Made by a program: the position numbers and the translations under genes. From Geomicrobium sp. JCM 19038 (GTDB taxonomy: Bacteria > Bacillota > Bacilli > Bacillales > Marinococcaceae): 64,000 bases of DNA. Below, one piece after another: positions 53,287-63,678 of the stretch (positions are counted from its first letter, which is position 1; each line of letters starts with the position of its first letter). The notes below the pieces were generated by a model, which was given only the letters and a program-made list of their open reading frames with translations, was not told the origin of the DNA and searched no databases. The stretch is from the NCBI RefSeq assembly GCF_000698125.1, contig NZ_BAXA01000017.1, positions 1-64,000 on the forward strand, given 5' to 3'.

Positions 53287-54672
53287 CTAAACCTTTTCCA
53301 ACCAAGCAACACTCTCCACATGCGTCGTCTGCGGGAACATATCCACAGGTGTAATCTCTTTCACTTCATATCCACCGTCTTCAGCGAGGACTTTTAAGTC
53401 ACGAGCGAGTGTCGCTGGGTTGCACGATACATAGACAATGCGCTCGGGCTTCATTTGGATCATCGTCTCTAGTAAGGCGGGGTCGCAGCCTTTTCTTGGT
53501 GGGTCGACGACGAAGACGTCGGCTTGGATGCCGTGGGCGGTTTGCCACCATGGGACGACTTCTTCGGCTTTGCCGACAGCGAAATCGACGTTCTTCATGT
53601 TGTTCAGTTCTGCGTTGTTCTTTGCATCACGGATCGCGTCTCCGATGACTTCGACGCCATAGACGTGCTTCGCTTGTTGGGCAAGGAATAATGAGATTGA
53701 ACCGATGCCACAGTATGCGTCGATGACCGTTTCTTTCCCAGTAAGCTGTGCGTACTCCATGACTTTATTATAAAGCACTTCGGTCTGTATCGGGTTCACT
53801 TGGAAGAACGATCGTGGCGAGATGAGGAAGCGTACGTCGCCGATCTTATCTTCAATGGTCCGCTCGCCCCACAGTACTTCAGTTTCTTCACCGAAAATGA
53901 CGTTCGTATCTTCACGATTGACGTTCTTCACGACTGAGCGTAATTTCGGAATTTGTGCTTGCATCTCTTCAATGATCTCATTGATATGTGGCAAGTGCTT
54001 TTTGTTAATGACGAAAACGATCATTACTTCACCCGTATGGTGAGAGCTACGGGCAACGATGTGGCGGACATTGCCTTCACCGGTTTTCTCATCATAAGGT
54101 GGGATGTTGAATTTCTTAAGCAATCCTTTTACGACTTGGACAGCTTGATCATTCTGCTCACCCGTAATAAGGCAATGATCCATATCAACAATTTGGTGAG
54201 AGCGTTTGGCATAGAAGCCAGCGATGAGCTCACCGTCTCGGTTCACACCGACGGGCACTTGCGCTTTATTGCGGTAGCTCCACGGCTCGTCCATCGTGAG
54301 CGTCGAATGGACCGGAATGTCACTGTTGCCCATATACTTGTGCAACGCGTTGACGATTTGTTGGCGTTTGAAGTTGCTTTGCGCGTCGAGAGACAAGTGC
54401 TGCAACTGGCAACCGCCACATCGGTCATAGATCGGACACGGTGGTTCAACGCGGTCATCGCTCGTCGTGTGTCGTTCGATGAGCCTGCCGAAGCCAAAGC
54501 CTTTGCCCGCTTTAATCACTTTGACCTCTGCCTCTTCACCAGGCAATCCGTTCGGAACGAAGAGTGGGTATCCATCGATCTTGGCGACACCTGCCCCTTC
54601 ATGGGTTAGATCTTCAAAGGTGACATGATGGTATTCATTTTTCGTTACAGGTGCTTTTATTTTTTTTGCCAA
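53287..54672 (-). CDS. rlmCD: 23S rRNA (uracil-5-)-methyltransferase RlmCD
   Basis: 461 residues, intact. TRAM RNA-binding domain (about 10-65), iron-sulfur cysteines in CPIYDRCGGCQLQH (about 80-93), SAM domain with YCGIGSISLFLAQQ (about 318) and VDPPRKGCDPALLE, and the catalytic cysteine in YVSCNPATLARD (about 418). In Bacillus one RlmCD enzyme methylates both U747 and U1939. A housekeeping gene, flanked by a strong terminator. Confidence 0.94.
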   Translation of the reverse strand: MAKKIKAPVTKNEYHHVTFEDLTHEGAGVAKIDGYPLFVPNGLPGEEAEVKVIKAGKGFGFGRLIERHTTSDDRVEPPCPIYDRCGGCQLQHLSLDAQSNFKRQQIVNALHKYMGNSDIPVHSTLTMDEPWSYRNKAQVPVGVNRDGELIAGFYAKRSHQIVDMDHCLITGEQNDQAVQVVKGLLKKFNIPPYDEKTGEGNVRHIVARSSHHTGEVMIVFVINKKHLPHINEIIEEMQAQIPKLRSVVKNVNREDTNVIFGEETEVLWGERTIEDKIGDVRFLISPRSFFQVNPIQTEVLYNKVMEYAQLTGKETVIDAYCGIGSISLFLAQQAKHVYGVEVIGDAIRDAKNNAELNNMKNVDFAVGKAEEVVPWWQTAHGIQADVFVVDPPRKGCDPALLETMIQMKPERIVYVSCNPATLARDLKVLAEDGGYEVKEITPVDMFPQTTHVESVAWLEKV

Positions 54673-54773
54673 ATCAGGTTCACTCCACTGTCTTCATATA
54701 GTCTTAGAGTCTTATTGTACACAATGCGAAGGGAAAATTCTATGTCGATCGTCGGAACGAACGCTATTCACCA

Positions 54774-54806
54774 TAAAAAGCCGAACTCATCCTAGAGCCC
54801 GGCTTT
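54774..54806 (-). terminator. Terminator of the anchored unknown protein gene
   Basis: AAAGCCG / CGGCTTT stem with a long loop, followed by TTTTTATGG on the minus strand. Confidence 0.7.
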
Positions 54807-54815
54807 CCTTTGCTC

Positions 54816-55789
54816 TTATAACTCGTGCACATGAATCTCAATGCCATTCGCATTTGCGTAATCATGCAGCTGTGCTTGCAGTTCACTCACATTCTGAATT
54901 GAAGAAGATGTGACCGACTCACGGTCAAGCTCTTCACCAATCGTTGTGAACCATTCTTCAGAATTCGCATTCGCCTTCTTAATGGTTTCAGCGCCACTTA
55001 GCTCATCTGCCCTAAAGTGATGCCTTCAATCCCTTGCATCATAAACGAAACAAGCGTCATATCTCCTGCGATATGATTCGCAAGCTCATCCGTTGGTCGT
55101 TGCTCAAAGTCCTCTACAAGCATTTGTAGATCTTCTAGAAGGTAGTTCGCTTCATATAAGAAGTTATCCACTTCACTAATTGCATCAGCTTCTGAACCAT
55201 TATCCACCGTTAAGTGATAATCCTCATAAAGCGCATATGAGTTCGGCAAATATCCGAACTCTACAACCTCATTGTCTGTCTCAACATCCGTTAATCCAGT
55301 ACACGTATTGCCAAATTCATTCGGCATTGCTTCGAAACTTGATAAACAAGACAAATACGCTTTTACTGTATACTCGCCGTCAGGGACGTCCGAGAACACT
55401 GCAAAGAATTCATCCTCTGTATCTTCAGCGTTAACACCGTATACTACATCAATTAGGCGATCGCCACTATCGTATAGAAGAACAAACGGATCAAGCTGTG
55501 TAGACGGTACGTTATCCATTGTAATTGTTCCATGTACGCTAACAAGATCAAATAAGCCTTCTTGGAATTCATCGTATTCAAGCGTCATCGATTGATTGGA
55601 AGTAGACTCTTGTTCTTCTTCACGATCATCAGGCTCTTCAGCTGCACTTACGTCTTCTGCAGATTCGTCTCCTTCTGCCATTTCCTCGTCATCGGCCGAC
55701 GCGAACATTCCGATAACTAAAAACGCGACAATTGCAAAAAACCACCACCGTTTATAAAACGGCTTCTTCACTTTCTTGTTTTCTTCCAT
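54816..55789 (-). CDS. Membrane-anchored acidic surface protein, unknown (frameshift near 55010)
   Basis: N-terminus with a basic patch and one hydrophobic helix (WWFFAIVAFLVIGMFASA, about 15-32), then a low-complexity acidic stretch (DDEEMAEGDESAEDV...EEEQEST) and a folded domain with two Cys (CLSSFEAMPNEFGNTC). The frame stops at 54998, but the neighbouring frame from about 55010 reads DELSGAETIKKANANSEEW, ...GIEIHVHEL to TAA at 54816, so a one-base indel is present and the protein is about 324 residues. Probably an extracytoplasmic sensor or scaffold. No family recognised. Confidence 0.72.
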
Positions 55790-55987
55790 TTTAAAAACTA
55801 CTCCTTACCCTTATTCTAGTTTCGTTCCTCTATGTAACAAGTATGGAAAAATATAGATAAATACTTTTCAACACAATTATTAAACCTAAGGTATTTTGTA
55901 CTATAAAGCAAGACTTTTTTCATTAGTATACTTCTTGTGTTCCTATCTCCCAGCCATTAATTAAAATAATTCATCTCGAGATTTCAA

Positions 55988-56016
55988 TTGACCGAATATT
56001 TAATTTGTCTTACAAT
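55988..56016 (+). promoter_or_regulatory. Promoter with overlapping GntR-type operator, UxuA-like gene
   Basis: TTGACC (55988-55993), 17 nt, TACAAT (56011-56016). TTGTCTTACAA (56005-56015) overlaps the -10 and is the exact reverse complement of the kdgD operator TTGTAAGACAA. Confidence 0.82.
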
Positions 56017-56045
56017 AAAATTAACAAACATAAGGGGTTGACTAC

Positions 56046-57050
56046 ATGGATATTTCGGTAACGACAACGACTTTTCACTTGTCTGATGATGACTTAAAGC
56101 AAATGGTACAGTTAGGTGTTGACTATATTGATTTTGGAACGGGCGCTTCGTTTCCTGGAGTGAAAGAGGAAGGTTTGCCAGATCTTGATGCACTGCTTCA
56201 AGAAAGACGACGAATTCAATCGTTTGGTCTAGACATTAATCGTGTCACTCTCCCTGATCTATCAGAAGCGTATATGAATGATGATGATTCTGGATTAGAG
56301 AATTCCGTTAAAGCCGTAAAGGTCTTCGGTGAAGCTGGGGTCAATATCGTCCGTCAGCGATTTGCGGGTGACACGTTTAATCATTTGACGAAAAGTTACA
56401 AAGCGACACAACGTGGAGGTGCCTTGGCGCGAGGTGAAAGTCTTGTATTTAGTGATGAACCGTACCACGTTCATTCCTTAGACGACCATGAGCATTACTG
56501 GAAGCGCTTCACCAATGCCTATTCACAGCTCGTTCCTGCTTGTGAAGAAGCCAATGTCCTTCTGGGCATGCATCCATCAGATTCTCCGTTACAAGGGACG
56601 CCCTTTGGAGGGCTTGGCTACCGAAGAATTATCGATGAATTCCCAAGTAAAAAAGTGGGCTACATTTATTGTACAGGTACACGTGCCGAAGAAGGTGGCA
56701 GTTCGTTAGTACTGGATGAACTCAATCAGTACGGAAGAAAAAAACGCTTATTCCTTATCCACTTTAGGAATGTTCGTGGTGCACTACCTACGGCAGGTGC
56801 ATTTGAAGAAGCTTTATTGGATGATGGGGACATGAACATGTATAAAGTTCTCTATGAATTAAAGAAAACTGGATTCTCAGGTTGTCTAAATCCAGATCAC
56901 GTTCCTGTGATGCAAGGCGACGTTCCTGACCTTGATGCAAACTGGCAATACTCGAACATCGGCTGGAGTTATCAGAGTGTTGGTTTTGCCTACTCAATTG
57001 GATATATTCGTGCTCTACTCAACGCAATGACCGAAGTTCATGGTTCATAA
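56046..57050 (+). CDS. UxuA-like mannonate/sugar-acid dehydratase
   Basis: 334 residues of TIM-barrel type. UxuA features visible are FLIHFRNVRGALPTAGAFEEALLDDGDMNMYKVLYEL and NPDHVPVMQGD (metal-binding His/Asp and the dehydration base). Shorter at the N-terminus than many UxuA proteins (about 360-390). TIM-barrel epimerase-like relatives are the alternative. It is monocistronic, and its promoter carries the operator shared with the GntR-controlled hexarate genes to the right, which predicts co-regulation. Ribosome site AAGGGG precedes the ATG. Confidence 0.8.
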   Translation: MDISVTTTTFHLSDDDLKQMVQLGVDYIDFGTGASFPGVKEEGLPDLDALLQERRRIQSFGLDINRVTLPDLSEAYMNDDDSGLENSVKAVKVFGEAGVNIVRQRFAGDTFNHLTKSYKATQRGGALARGESLVFSDEPYHVHSLDDHEHYWKRFTNAYSQLVPACEEANVLLGMHPSDSPLQGTPFGGLGYRRIIDEFPSKKVGYIYCTGTRAEEGGSSLVLDELNQYGRKKRLFLIHFRNVRGALPTAGAFEEALLDDGDMNMYKVLYELKKTGFSGCLNPDHVPVMQGDVPDLDANWQYSNIGWSYQSVGFAYSIGYIRALLNAMTEVHGS

Positions 57051-57053
57051 TAC

Positions 57054-57083
57054 AAATCCCCGTACCAGTTCGGTACGGGGATT
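57054..57083 (+). terminator. Terminator hairpin, left copy
   Basis: AATCCCCGTACC / GGTACGGGGATT directly after the UxuA-like stop; lacks a T run because an element interrupts it. An almost identical hairpin with a T run lies at 57368-57402. Confidence 0.75.
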
Positions 57084-57366
57084 CAGAGTGTCGAAAAAGT
57101 GCTGTTTTTTTATAAAAGAAGTGGAATGCTAATGAATTTATAAATCTGAATGCATTAAAGCAATAGACTCCGTGTTTATTTTGTACGTCCAATGCGCCCT
57201 AAAAAAGCGGCTGTCGTGGCGAAGACGCCTGCGGGATTAGCGTTAGCCGAAGATCATGTGCGAAGCACGATAGCTGAGGCAACGCCCGCGGCAAGCGTAG
57301 CCACAAAAGCCGCTTACTCATTTACGAGTACACTTTTGGTACGTTTAAGTTTCTCAACAGCCTGAA
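57083..57366. mobile_element. MITE-like element inserted in a terminator
   Basis: About 284 bp flanked by the two copies of the same 30-bp terminator hairpin. The ends are imperfect inverted repeats: CAGAGTGTCGAAAAAG on the left and, read inward from the right, CAGGCTGTTGAGAAAC. The interior contains a structured block (57205-57315). No transposase. Insertion of IS1182-like elements into hairpins with long target duplications is known in Bacilli; assignment to that family is inference. Confidence 0.6.
57205..57315. repeat. Bacillaceae-type GC-rich interspersed repeat
   Basis: Outer arms AAGCGGCT / AGCCGCTT, then GTGGC / GCCAC and GCGGG / CCCGC, giving a long branched foldback. The GACGCCTGCGGGATTAGCG text resembles intergenic repeats I know from many Bacillus and Geobacillus genomes. 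Confidence 0.7.
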
Positions 57367-57367
57367 T

Positions 57368-57402
57368 AATCCCCGTACCAGAATCGGTACGGGGATTTTT
57401 AT
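57368..57402 (+). terminator. Terminator hairpin, right copy
   Basis: AATCCCCGTACC / GGTACGGGGATT followed by TTTATTC; the functional T run of the original UxuA-like terminator. Between convergent genes. Confidence 0.8.
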
Positions 57403-57407
57403 TCATT

Positions 57408-58435
57408 CTATGACGCTTCATCTGCTTCTAATGTTTGAATTAATTCAGTATAGTATTCTCTAACGCCTTCCATATGTTCAAAGGCTTCTTCTCCGTCTAA
57501 ATATTCGGGAATCGTGTAGTAAGACTCTGCCCGACTTTGGTATTCTTCGTTGTTTTCGACAACTTCTTTTACTGCTTGAGAGAACGTTTCGACAATTTCA
57601 TCTGGTGTTTCTTTTGGAAATGCAAAGAAGAAGAACTTCTCGAATTCTATGTCGATTCCTTGCTCAGCCATTGATGGTGTGTTGTCGTATAACTCTCTGC
57701 TTTCCTCAGCCAATACGCCAACTGAGCTGAAATCACCGTTCTCAATATAATCCGTCGTAACCCCATAAGCGATCGGGATAACATCAACTTGATTTCCTAA
57801 TAGAGCCACGATCTTATCTGAAGCACCACCAACATCAATTAATCGAAATGATGCGCCAGTCTCACGCTCAAATGCCATCATTTGCAGGTGGGTATAACCA
57901 CCAACTTCCGTACCGAAGTATAGCTCATCAGGATTCTGTTCTGCATAGTCAGCTAGATCACTTGCATCTTGGTAAGGCGCATCTGCATTGATGATAAATG
58001 TGTCGCCCATATCAAATGTAGAAATGGCTGCAATCTTGAAGTCACGATGATCAAAGTCAGATACCCCGAACAATTGATTGATTAATAGATTGTTGTGAAA
58101 GAACAGCACTTGATGTCCATCAGCCTTGCATCTAAGATTTCCCGTGAACCAACACTCCCTCCTGCTCCAGCGATGTTAGAAACGACCATGTTCACACCCA
58201 GTTCTTCGCCGACATATTGACTTAATAACCTTGCTCCTAAGTCTGTGTCACCGCCTGCACCAGCCGGGACAACGACTTCAATCGTTTGGTTTGGGTACGA
58301 TTCGACGGACGCTTCAGACACAGTCGCCTGACTCTCTCCAAATGTTGGTGTCGCTATGTTTGTCGTGAACACAATCGTCAGAATCGATGCAACTAGTAAC
58401 GTGATACACGTCCACTTTACTGAAGTTTTCATCAT
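57408..58435 (-). CDS. tctC: TctC-type tricarboxylate-transporter receptor (frameshift near 58125)
   Basis: Starts MMKTSVKWTCITLLVASIL with a Sec signal; PNQTIEVVVPAGAGGDTDLGARLLSQYVGEELG and NIAGAGGSVGSREILDA are the BUG/TctC signatures. The frame breaks after LDAR; one missing A restores ADGHQVLFFHNNLLI and the rest (ALLGNQVDVIPIAYG). Full length about 342 residues. Extracytoplasmic receptor of a tripartite tricarboxylate (TTT) transporter; context suggests a hexarate or sugar-acid ligand. Starts inside the tctA stop (ATGA overlap). Confidence 0.87.
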
Positions 58436-59933
58436 TGATCACCTACAATTCTTCTTCGCTTCATATTATTACGAACAGCAACAATCACAGATATTAACGC
58501 AACGGCAAGAAACACAAAGGCTATTGGAGATGTTACAAATGGCGTCCAATCTCCGTTTGAGTGCATTAACCCTCGTCTAAGGTTGAGTTCCAAAATTGGT
58601 GCTAGAATAAACGCTAAGACCACAGGCATGATTGGAATTCTCAGTTTAATAAGCACATAACCTAAGAGCCCACATGCTACAAGAATGATCGCATCAAAGA
58701 GACGGTTGTTTACGCCAAAAGCACCCACAACACACAATACGATAATAATCGGCAGTAACAAATGTTGTGGTACATTTAAGATTCGTATGAAAAAACGCAT
58801 ACCAATAATTAACAACAACGCCATAAATGCATTTGCAATTAATAACGCTGCAAAAATGCCATACATGACATCTCCATGTTGCTCAAATAACAACGGACCT
58901 GGGTTTAGACCATGAAGCATTAACCCTCCAATGAGTAACGCCGTAACACCATCACCAGGTATACCAATAGAAAGTAATGGAACTAATGCGCCACCGATCG
59001 AAGCGTTGTTCGACGATTCCGTCGCTACTACTCCATAAGGTGTACCTTTCCCGAATTTTTCCGGTGTTTTAGATTGGTTCTTCGCAGTGGCGTACGCGAT
59101 GATGTTTGCTGTTGATCCCCCTAAACCTGGTAAGATCCCAACACCAACACCGATGAGCGTTGATCGCAGCCAATTCCATTTTTGTTGAAACACTTCTCGA
59201 AATGAAATACCAATATCTCTTAGCTTATAAGCGATTTCAATTCGTTTTTTATTCTGATCGTCTTTGTTTTCTGCAGCCTTCAATATCTCTGAAATTGCAA
59301 ATAAGCCAATTAAAACAGGCAGGACATCCAAGCCAGCATCTAGATCACTAAACCCAAATGTAAACCGTGGATAAGAATCAATTGGGGCCATTCCAATCAT
59401 TGCTAATACAACACCTAAACAACCTGCCAGTACACCTTTTAACATGGAATTACCTGACAAACTTGTAATCATCGTTAGTGCAAAGATTGTGACCGCAAAG
59501 TATTCAAAAGGTGAGAATTCAATAGCAATCGATGCCAATAGGGGCGAGACAAAGATTAAAATAGCAAAACTTAACAACCCTGCAAGGAATGAAAAGATGA
59601 TCGTTAACGTAAACGCTTTCCCCGCTTCACCATTTTGCGCCATTGGATACCCATCAAATGTGGTTGCAATACTTGATGGGGTTCCTGGTATATTGAGCAG
59701 CATCGCGGGTATAAATCCCCCAGACACCCCGCCGATGTAGAGACCAAGTAATAACGCCATTCCATTTAATGGCTCCATACCGAACGTAATCGGTAAACAA
59801 ATGGCAATCGCCATCACTGCCGTCAAACCTGGTATGGCCCCGAAGACGAGCCTAATGCAACGCCAATTAGTATGATTAGTAATGTTTCTAGATTAAGTAC
59901 ACTTACAAACCCGTTCAAAAACAAATCAACCAT
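58432..59933 (-). CDS. tctA: TctA large permease of a TTT transporter (frameshift near 59853)
   Basis: The start MVDLFLNGFVSVLNLETLLIILIGVALG comes from ATG 59933; the frame breaks near 59853 (one C missing in GGC(C)TCGTC) and continues VFGAIPGLTAVMAIAICLPITFGMEPLNGMALLLGLY, GGSTANIIAYATAK and SNNASIGGALVPLLSIGIPGDGVTALLIGGL, the two mirrored TctA motifs. About 500 residues and 10-12 helices once joined. Main transport channel. Confidence 0.9.
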
Positions 59934-59943
59934 CGGTTTCCTC

Positions 59944-60438
59944 CTATCCCAGTATTCCAACTGGCAACATTAAGTCAAATCCACTACGAAATACGTGGTA
60001 AATGACAACCGAGGCAGTCAGTGACAAACTGCTAAACATAAGAAGATTACGCTTTTCTTTTGTTGCCAATAAATAACTTTGAACGACCAAATATAAGGTT
60101 GTCGCGAGAATAAACCCTATGATCGGAAGGAAAAGTAAATACAGCAAGATCAGGACAAACGTGATCCCAACATTGACTTGCTTCGACTTCACGTTGCCTT
60201 CATCATCTTCTTTAGTTGAAGCAACTTCTTCATTACCGGCCTGTTTTCTAGCAAGGTATAATAAAACGATACTAATTAGAAACATAATCACTGAAGCAAC
60301 AATCGGAAAGAAACTTGAGCTTACGCCTATAGACAGTATTGAAAGCGTATTCATATTTATTGATAAGAAAAACACACCAATAGACAAAACCAAAAAACTT
60401 AACCCTGTAACTACATTGCTTCTTCGTTCTGAAAGCAT
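59944..60438 (-). CDS. tctB: TctB small membrane subunit of a TTT transporter
   Basis: 164 residues, four hydrophobic helices with an extended charged loop between helices 2 and 3 (RKQAGNEEVASTKEDDEGNVKSK). Location directly upstream of tctA and length identify it as TctB, whose sequence is poorly conserved. Confidence 0.82.
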   Translation of the reverse strand: MLSERRSNVVTGLSFLVLSIGVFFLSINMNTLSILSIGVSSSFFPIVASVIMFLISIVLLYLARKQAGNEEVASTKEDDEGNVKSKQVNVGITFVLILLYLLFLPIIGFILATTLYLVVQSYLLATKEKRNLLMFSSLSLTASVVIYHVFRSGFDLMLPVGILG

Positions 60439-60485
60439 TGAATCACTTCCTCTACAAGATTAGAAGAGGGGGACAAGCCCCCGCC

Positions 60486-61919
60486 CTATGCTTTAACGAA
60501 TACCGTCTTAATGTTCGTAAAGAACTCTTTGGCTGCTTCTCCTTGCTCTCTTGAATGAGAACTTGAATTCTTCATACCTCCAAATGGCGCTTGTAGTTCA
60601 ACCCCCGCACTCTCTGCATTGATTCTAACAAGACCTGCATTCATGTCATCGATAAATGACATCATTCCACCGATATTGCTAGTGAAAATTGACGCACTTA
60701 ATCCGTAATCACTATCATTAGCTAGCTCAATGGCTTCTGACAAATCGTCCACCTTGAATAAGGTAATAACAGGACCGAAGATTTCTTCTTGGGCCAAACT
60801 ACTTGAATGCGCAAGATTTTCAAAAATCGTCGGCTGCATGTAAAATCCGCGCTCTTCGTATAATTGAGATCCTCCCGTTAGAAGACTCCCACCTTCAGTC
60901 ACGCCTTTTTCAATATAAGCGAGACTTTTTCTAAGTTGTGGTTCAGAAGCAAACGGTCCCATCCACGTTGATTCATCGAGACTGTCTCCGACAATGATCT
61001 CTTCTGTTTGTGCAACAAGTTTCTTCTTGAATTGTTCATACACGTTTTCATGTACAATCACACGGCTCGTTGCCGTACACTTTTGACCTGTCGTTTTGAA
61101 CGCACCAGAGATGGTTGCTGAAACAGCAAGCTCGAGATCTGCATCTTCACATACAATGACTGGGTTTTTCCCACCCATCTCTAATTGATATTTCGCTCCA
61201 CGTGCAAGTGCTGTTGCACCAATTTCTTTCCCTGCGGTATTCGATCCGGTGAACGTAATTCCAGATACGTCTTGATGTTCAGTTAATAAGCTTCCAACTT
61301 CCCTACCTCCACTCACCATGTTAAGAACACCTTCAGGTAAATCAGCTTGTGAAAAACACTCCATAATCTTCGCGCACGTAATACTCGTTTCAAGCGCAGG
61401 CTTTATGACAACTGTATTTCCATAAATAAGTGCTGGCGCTAATTTCCAAAGTGGAATTGCCACAGGAAAATTCCACGGCGTAATCACACCTACAACGCCA
61501 AGTGGTGCTCGCGTAGTAAACATGAGTGCGTTTGAATCCGTTGCCGGAATCACATCACCCACCGCCCTCATGCCTTCATTCGCATAGTAACGTAAGATAG
61601 AAACGCCACGCTGTACTTCGCCTTTCGTCTCTGTAATGGTCTTACCCATCTCACGACTGGCAATTTGTGCAATCTCTTCGGCTCGTGAATTCAACTCGCT
61701 CGCTGCTTTATACAAATATTCTCCCCGCGATGCCCCTGCAAGTGATGCCCAATGGGCTTGGGCGTTTTTCGCAGCACGTACGGCTTCATTCACCTCTTCT
61801 TCTGTTGCGATTGTTACTTGCCCGACTGTATCCGTTACGTTTCCAGGATTTATGACCGTATGTTCCGGTTGTTGCTTGGTTTCCCACTTAGCATTGATAT
61901 ATGGTGTTACTGTAATCAT
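60486..61919 (-). CDS. Aldehyde dehydrogenase, alpha-ketoglutarate semialdehyde type
   Basis: 477 residues from ATG 61919 (AAAGGAAG upstream). [33 protein letters not shown], the catalytic glutamate in [11 protein letters not shown], and the cysteine in GQKCTATSR (about 283). NAD(P)-dependent oxidation of an aldehyde; next to KdgD it should oxidise 2-oxoglutarate semialdehyde to 2-oxoglutarate, as YcbD does in B. subtilis glucarate use. Its ribosome site overlaps the kdgD stop. Confidence 0.9.
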   Translation of the reverse strand: MITVTPYINAKWETKQQPEHTVINPGNVTDTVGQVTIATEEEVNEAVRAAKNAQAHWASLAGASRGEYLYKAASELNSRAEEIAQIASREMGKTITETKGEVQRGVSILRYYANEGMRAVGDVIPATDSNALMFTTRAPLGVVGVITPWNFPVAIPLWKLAPALIYGNTVVIKPALETSITCAKIMECFSQADLPEGVLNMVSGGREVGSLLTEHQDVSGITFTGSNTAGKEIGATALARGAKYQLEMGGKNPVIVCEDADLELAVSATISGAFKTTGQKCTATSRVIVHENVYEQFKKKLVAQTEEIIVGDSLDESTWMGPFASEPQLRKSLAYIEKGVTEGGSLLTGGSQLYEERGFYMQPTIFENLAHSSSLAQEEIFGPVITLFKVDDLSEAIELANDSDYGLSASIFTSNIGGMMSFIDDMNAGLVRINAESAGVELQAPFGGMKNSSSHSREQGEAAKEFFTNIKTVFVKA

Positions 61920-61932
61920 TGCTTCACTTCCT

Positions 61933-62843
61933 TTACGCATTGATTTTAGGATACTTGTCGTAAACGTGAGTAATAATGGCTTCTAACTCACGATAATGTT
62001 CCGGTTCAACTGGGCTAATTGGTGGTCTGACTTTTCCTTGTACTGGTAAACCGATAATTTCCATTCCCGCTTTAATTAGCGATACTGCATACCCTGGCTT
62101 TTTCTTACGAATAGCGTTGATCGGTAAAATAACATCACGGTAAAGCTCCCGACTTTTGCATCATCTCCTTCAAGCAAGGCGTTATAAAACATTCTAGAAA
62201 TGTGAGGGATATAGTTTGAAATGGCGGATGAATACGTATCAAAACCAAGTGGCAAATACGCAGGCATCGTTACTTCTGCCATCGGCATACCGTTTAACCA
62301 GCCAAGTCGGTCACCAAATGTTTGCGTAAGCTCAATATTTAAGTCCATATTTCCAATGCCATCTTTCAAACCTACAAGGTGTGGATAATCAAGTAATGCT
62401 TCTAGTGCGTCTTTTTGTAAAACCGCATTTGCCCGTTGATAAACAATGGCATTTAAGTTCGTCCACTCGAGTAACTCTTGAACATAATGTTTTACTCCTT
62501 CTTGATTGCCTTCAATTAAATAAGGAGGTAAAACTAAGTAACCGCTTGCACCAAGCTCTTCAGAAATACGAGCGCATGTTTTCGCATGTGCAATGTTTCC
62601 TCCTACACCGGTATACACAGGCACAGAACCTTTCGTAGCACTCATCGCTACTTCGACCATGCGACGATATTCATCGGTTGATAACGCATGGAATTCCCCA
62701 GAACCACAAGCAATAAAGATCGCGTCTAATTTCTCATCGATTAAATATTCAATATTTTTAAATAGTGCTTGTTCATCTAACTCATTATCATTCGTTAATG
62801 GCGCCACTGGAAACCCTAGAATTCCCTTGCTCATTACAGCCAT
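61933..62843 (-). CDS. kdgD: 5-dehydro-4-deoxyglucarate dehydratase KdgD (frameshift near 62148)
   Basis: DapA-superfamily enzyme starting [34 protein letters not shown], with [22 protein letters not shown], the Schiff-base Lys in [14 protein letters not shown], and Tyr in [10 protein letters not shown]. The frame breaks near 62148 (A run one base short in GCAAAAGTC), continuing [43 protein letters not shown] to TAA at 61933. Restored length about 303 residues. Converts 5-dehydro-4-deoxy-D-glucarate to 2-oxoglutarate semialdehyde plus CO2. Confidence 0.88.
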
Positions 62844-62870
62844 TTCATCACCTCTTTGATATTTTGTTCA

Positions 62871-62899
62871 ATTGTAAGACAAATAAACTTGTAAGTCAA
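62871..62899 (-). promoter_or_regulatory. Promoter with two GntR-type operators, kdgD operon
   Basis: Minus strand TTGACT (62899-62894), 17 nt, TACAAT (62876-62871). TTGTAAGACAA (62872-62882) covers the -10 and TTGTAAGTCAA (62889-62899) covers the -35. Same layout as the UxuA-like promoter. Confidence 0.87.
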
Positions 62900-62947
62900 T
62901 TTAATAATAAAATTCATAAAAAAATAGCATGTATCCATAGATACACA

Positions 62948-63640
62948 CTACTGTTGATTTAACACCTTATCGCGTACAAACGTTAAATGTCGATACATCG
63001 CTTCAAATGTTACTTGTGGATTTCTCTCTTTAAGTCCATTGTAAATTGCACGATGATGAGCAACCGTCTTCTCTTTCTCACGATATTGAATCTGCTTATT
63101 CACTTTTTCATGCGCTAACAATAAAGAATCCATCATTCCTTGCATGATGGGATTATCCACGCTTGACGCAATAATGTGATGAAACTCTAAATCATATCGA
63201 CCGTAATCATTGTCTTCTTTTGTTTCAATTGCGACGATCGTCTCGTGTAAAACTTCCAATTGTTCATCGGTAATCTTCTCAGCAGCTAACGTAACAAGCC
63301 CTAACTCTAACGTCATTCGCGCTTCAATAATGCCTTCGATGTTATCATTCATCAATGAAAGCATTGTTTTAAAGGGCTTACTGCTAATACGCTCAGTGAA
63401 ATACGTGCCATCTCTCGTTTTCCGTTTTACAATACCGAGTGATTCTAATGATGTAATCGCTTCTCGTAAAACCGGTCGACTTACACCAAGCATATCGATT
63501 AACTCCATCTCAGGAGGTAACTTATCTCCTGGCTTTAGTTTGTTTGTCATTAACAAATCGACGATGCTTTCTTCAACATGTTGCGCTAATGTCGTACGCT
63601 TTACTTTCTTATCAATCAAGTTCGCCTCAAAATCTCTCAT
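62948..63640 (-). CDS. GntR-family (FadR subfamily) regulator
   Basis: 230 residues. Winged HTH LAQHVEESIVDLLMTNKLKPGDKLPPEMELIDMLGVSRPVLREAITSLESLGIVKRKTRDGTYF (about 17-80). Helical FCD ligand domain with metal-binding residues in DLEFHHIIASSVDNPIM and AHHRAIYNGL. Such regulators sense sugar acids. It is upstream of kdgD-aldh-tctBAC on the same strand, and FadR-type TTGTnnnACAA sites lie before it, before kdgD and before the UxuA-like gene. Confidence 0.91.
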   Translation of the reverse strand: MRDFEANLIDKKVKRTTLAQHVEESIVDLLMTNKLKPGDKLPPEMELIDMLGVSRPVLREAITSLESLGIVKRKTRDGTYFTERISSKPFKTMLSLMNDNIEGIIEARMTLELGLVTLAAEKITDEQLEVLHETIVAIETKEDNDYGRYDLEFHHIIASSVDNPIMQGMMDSLLLAHEKVNKQIQYREKEKTVAHHRAIYNGLKERNPQVTFEAMYRHLTFVRDKVLNQQ

Positions 63641-63678
63641 CTACTTCACCCCTGCTCATACCTCGAGTGTAGCATAGG

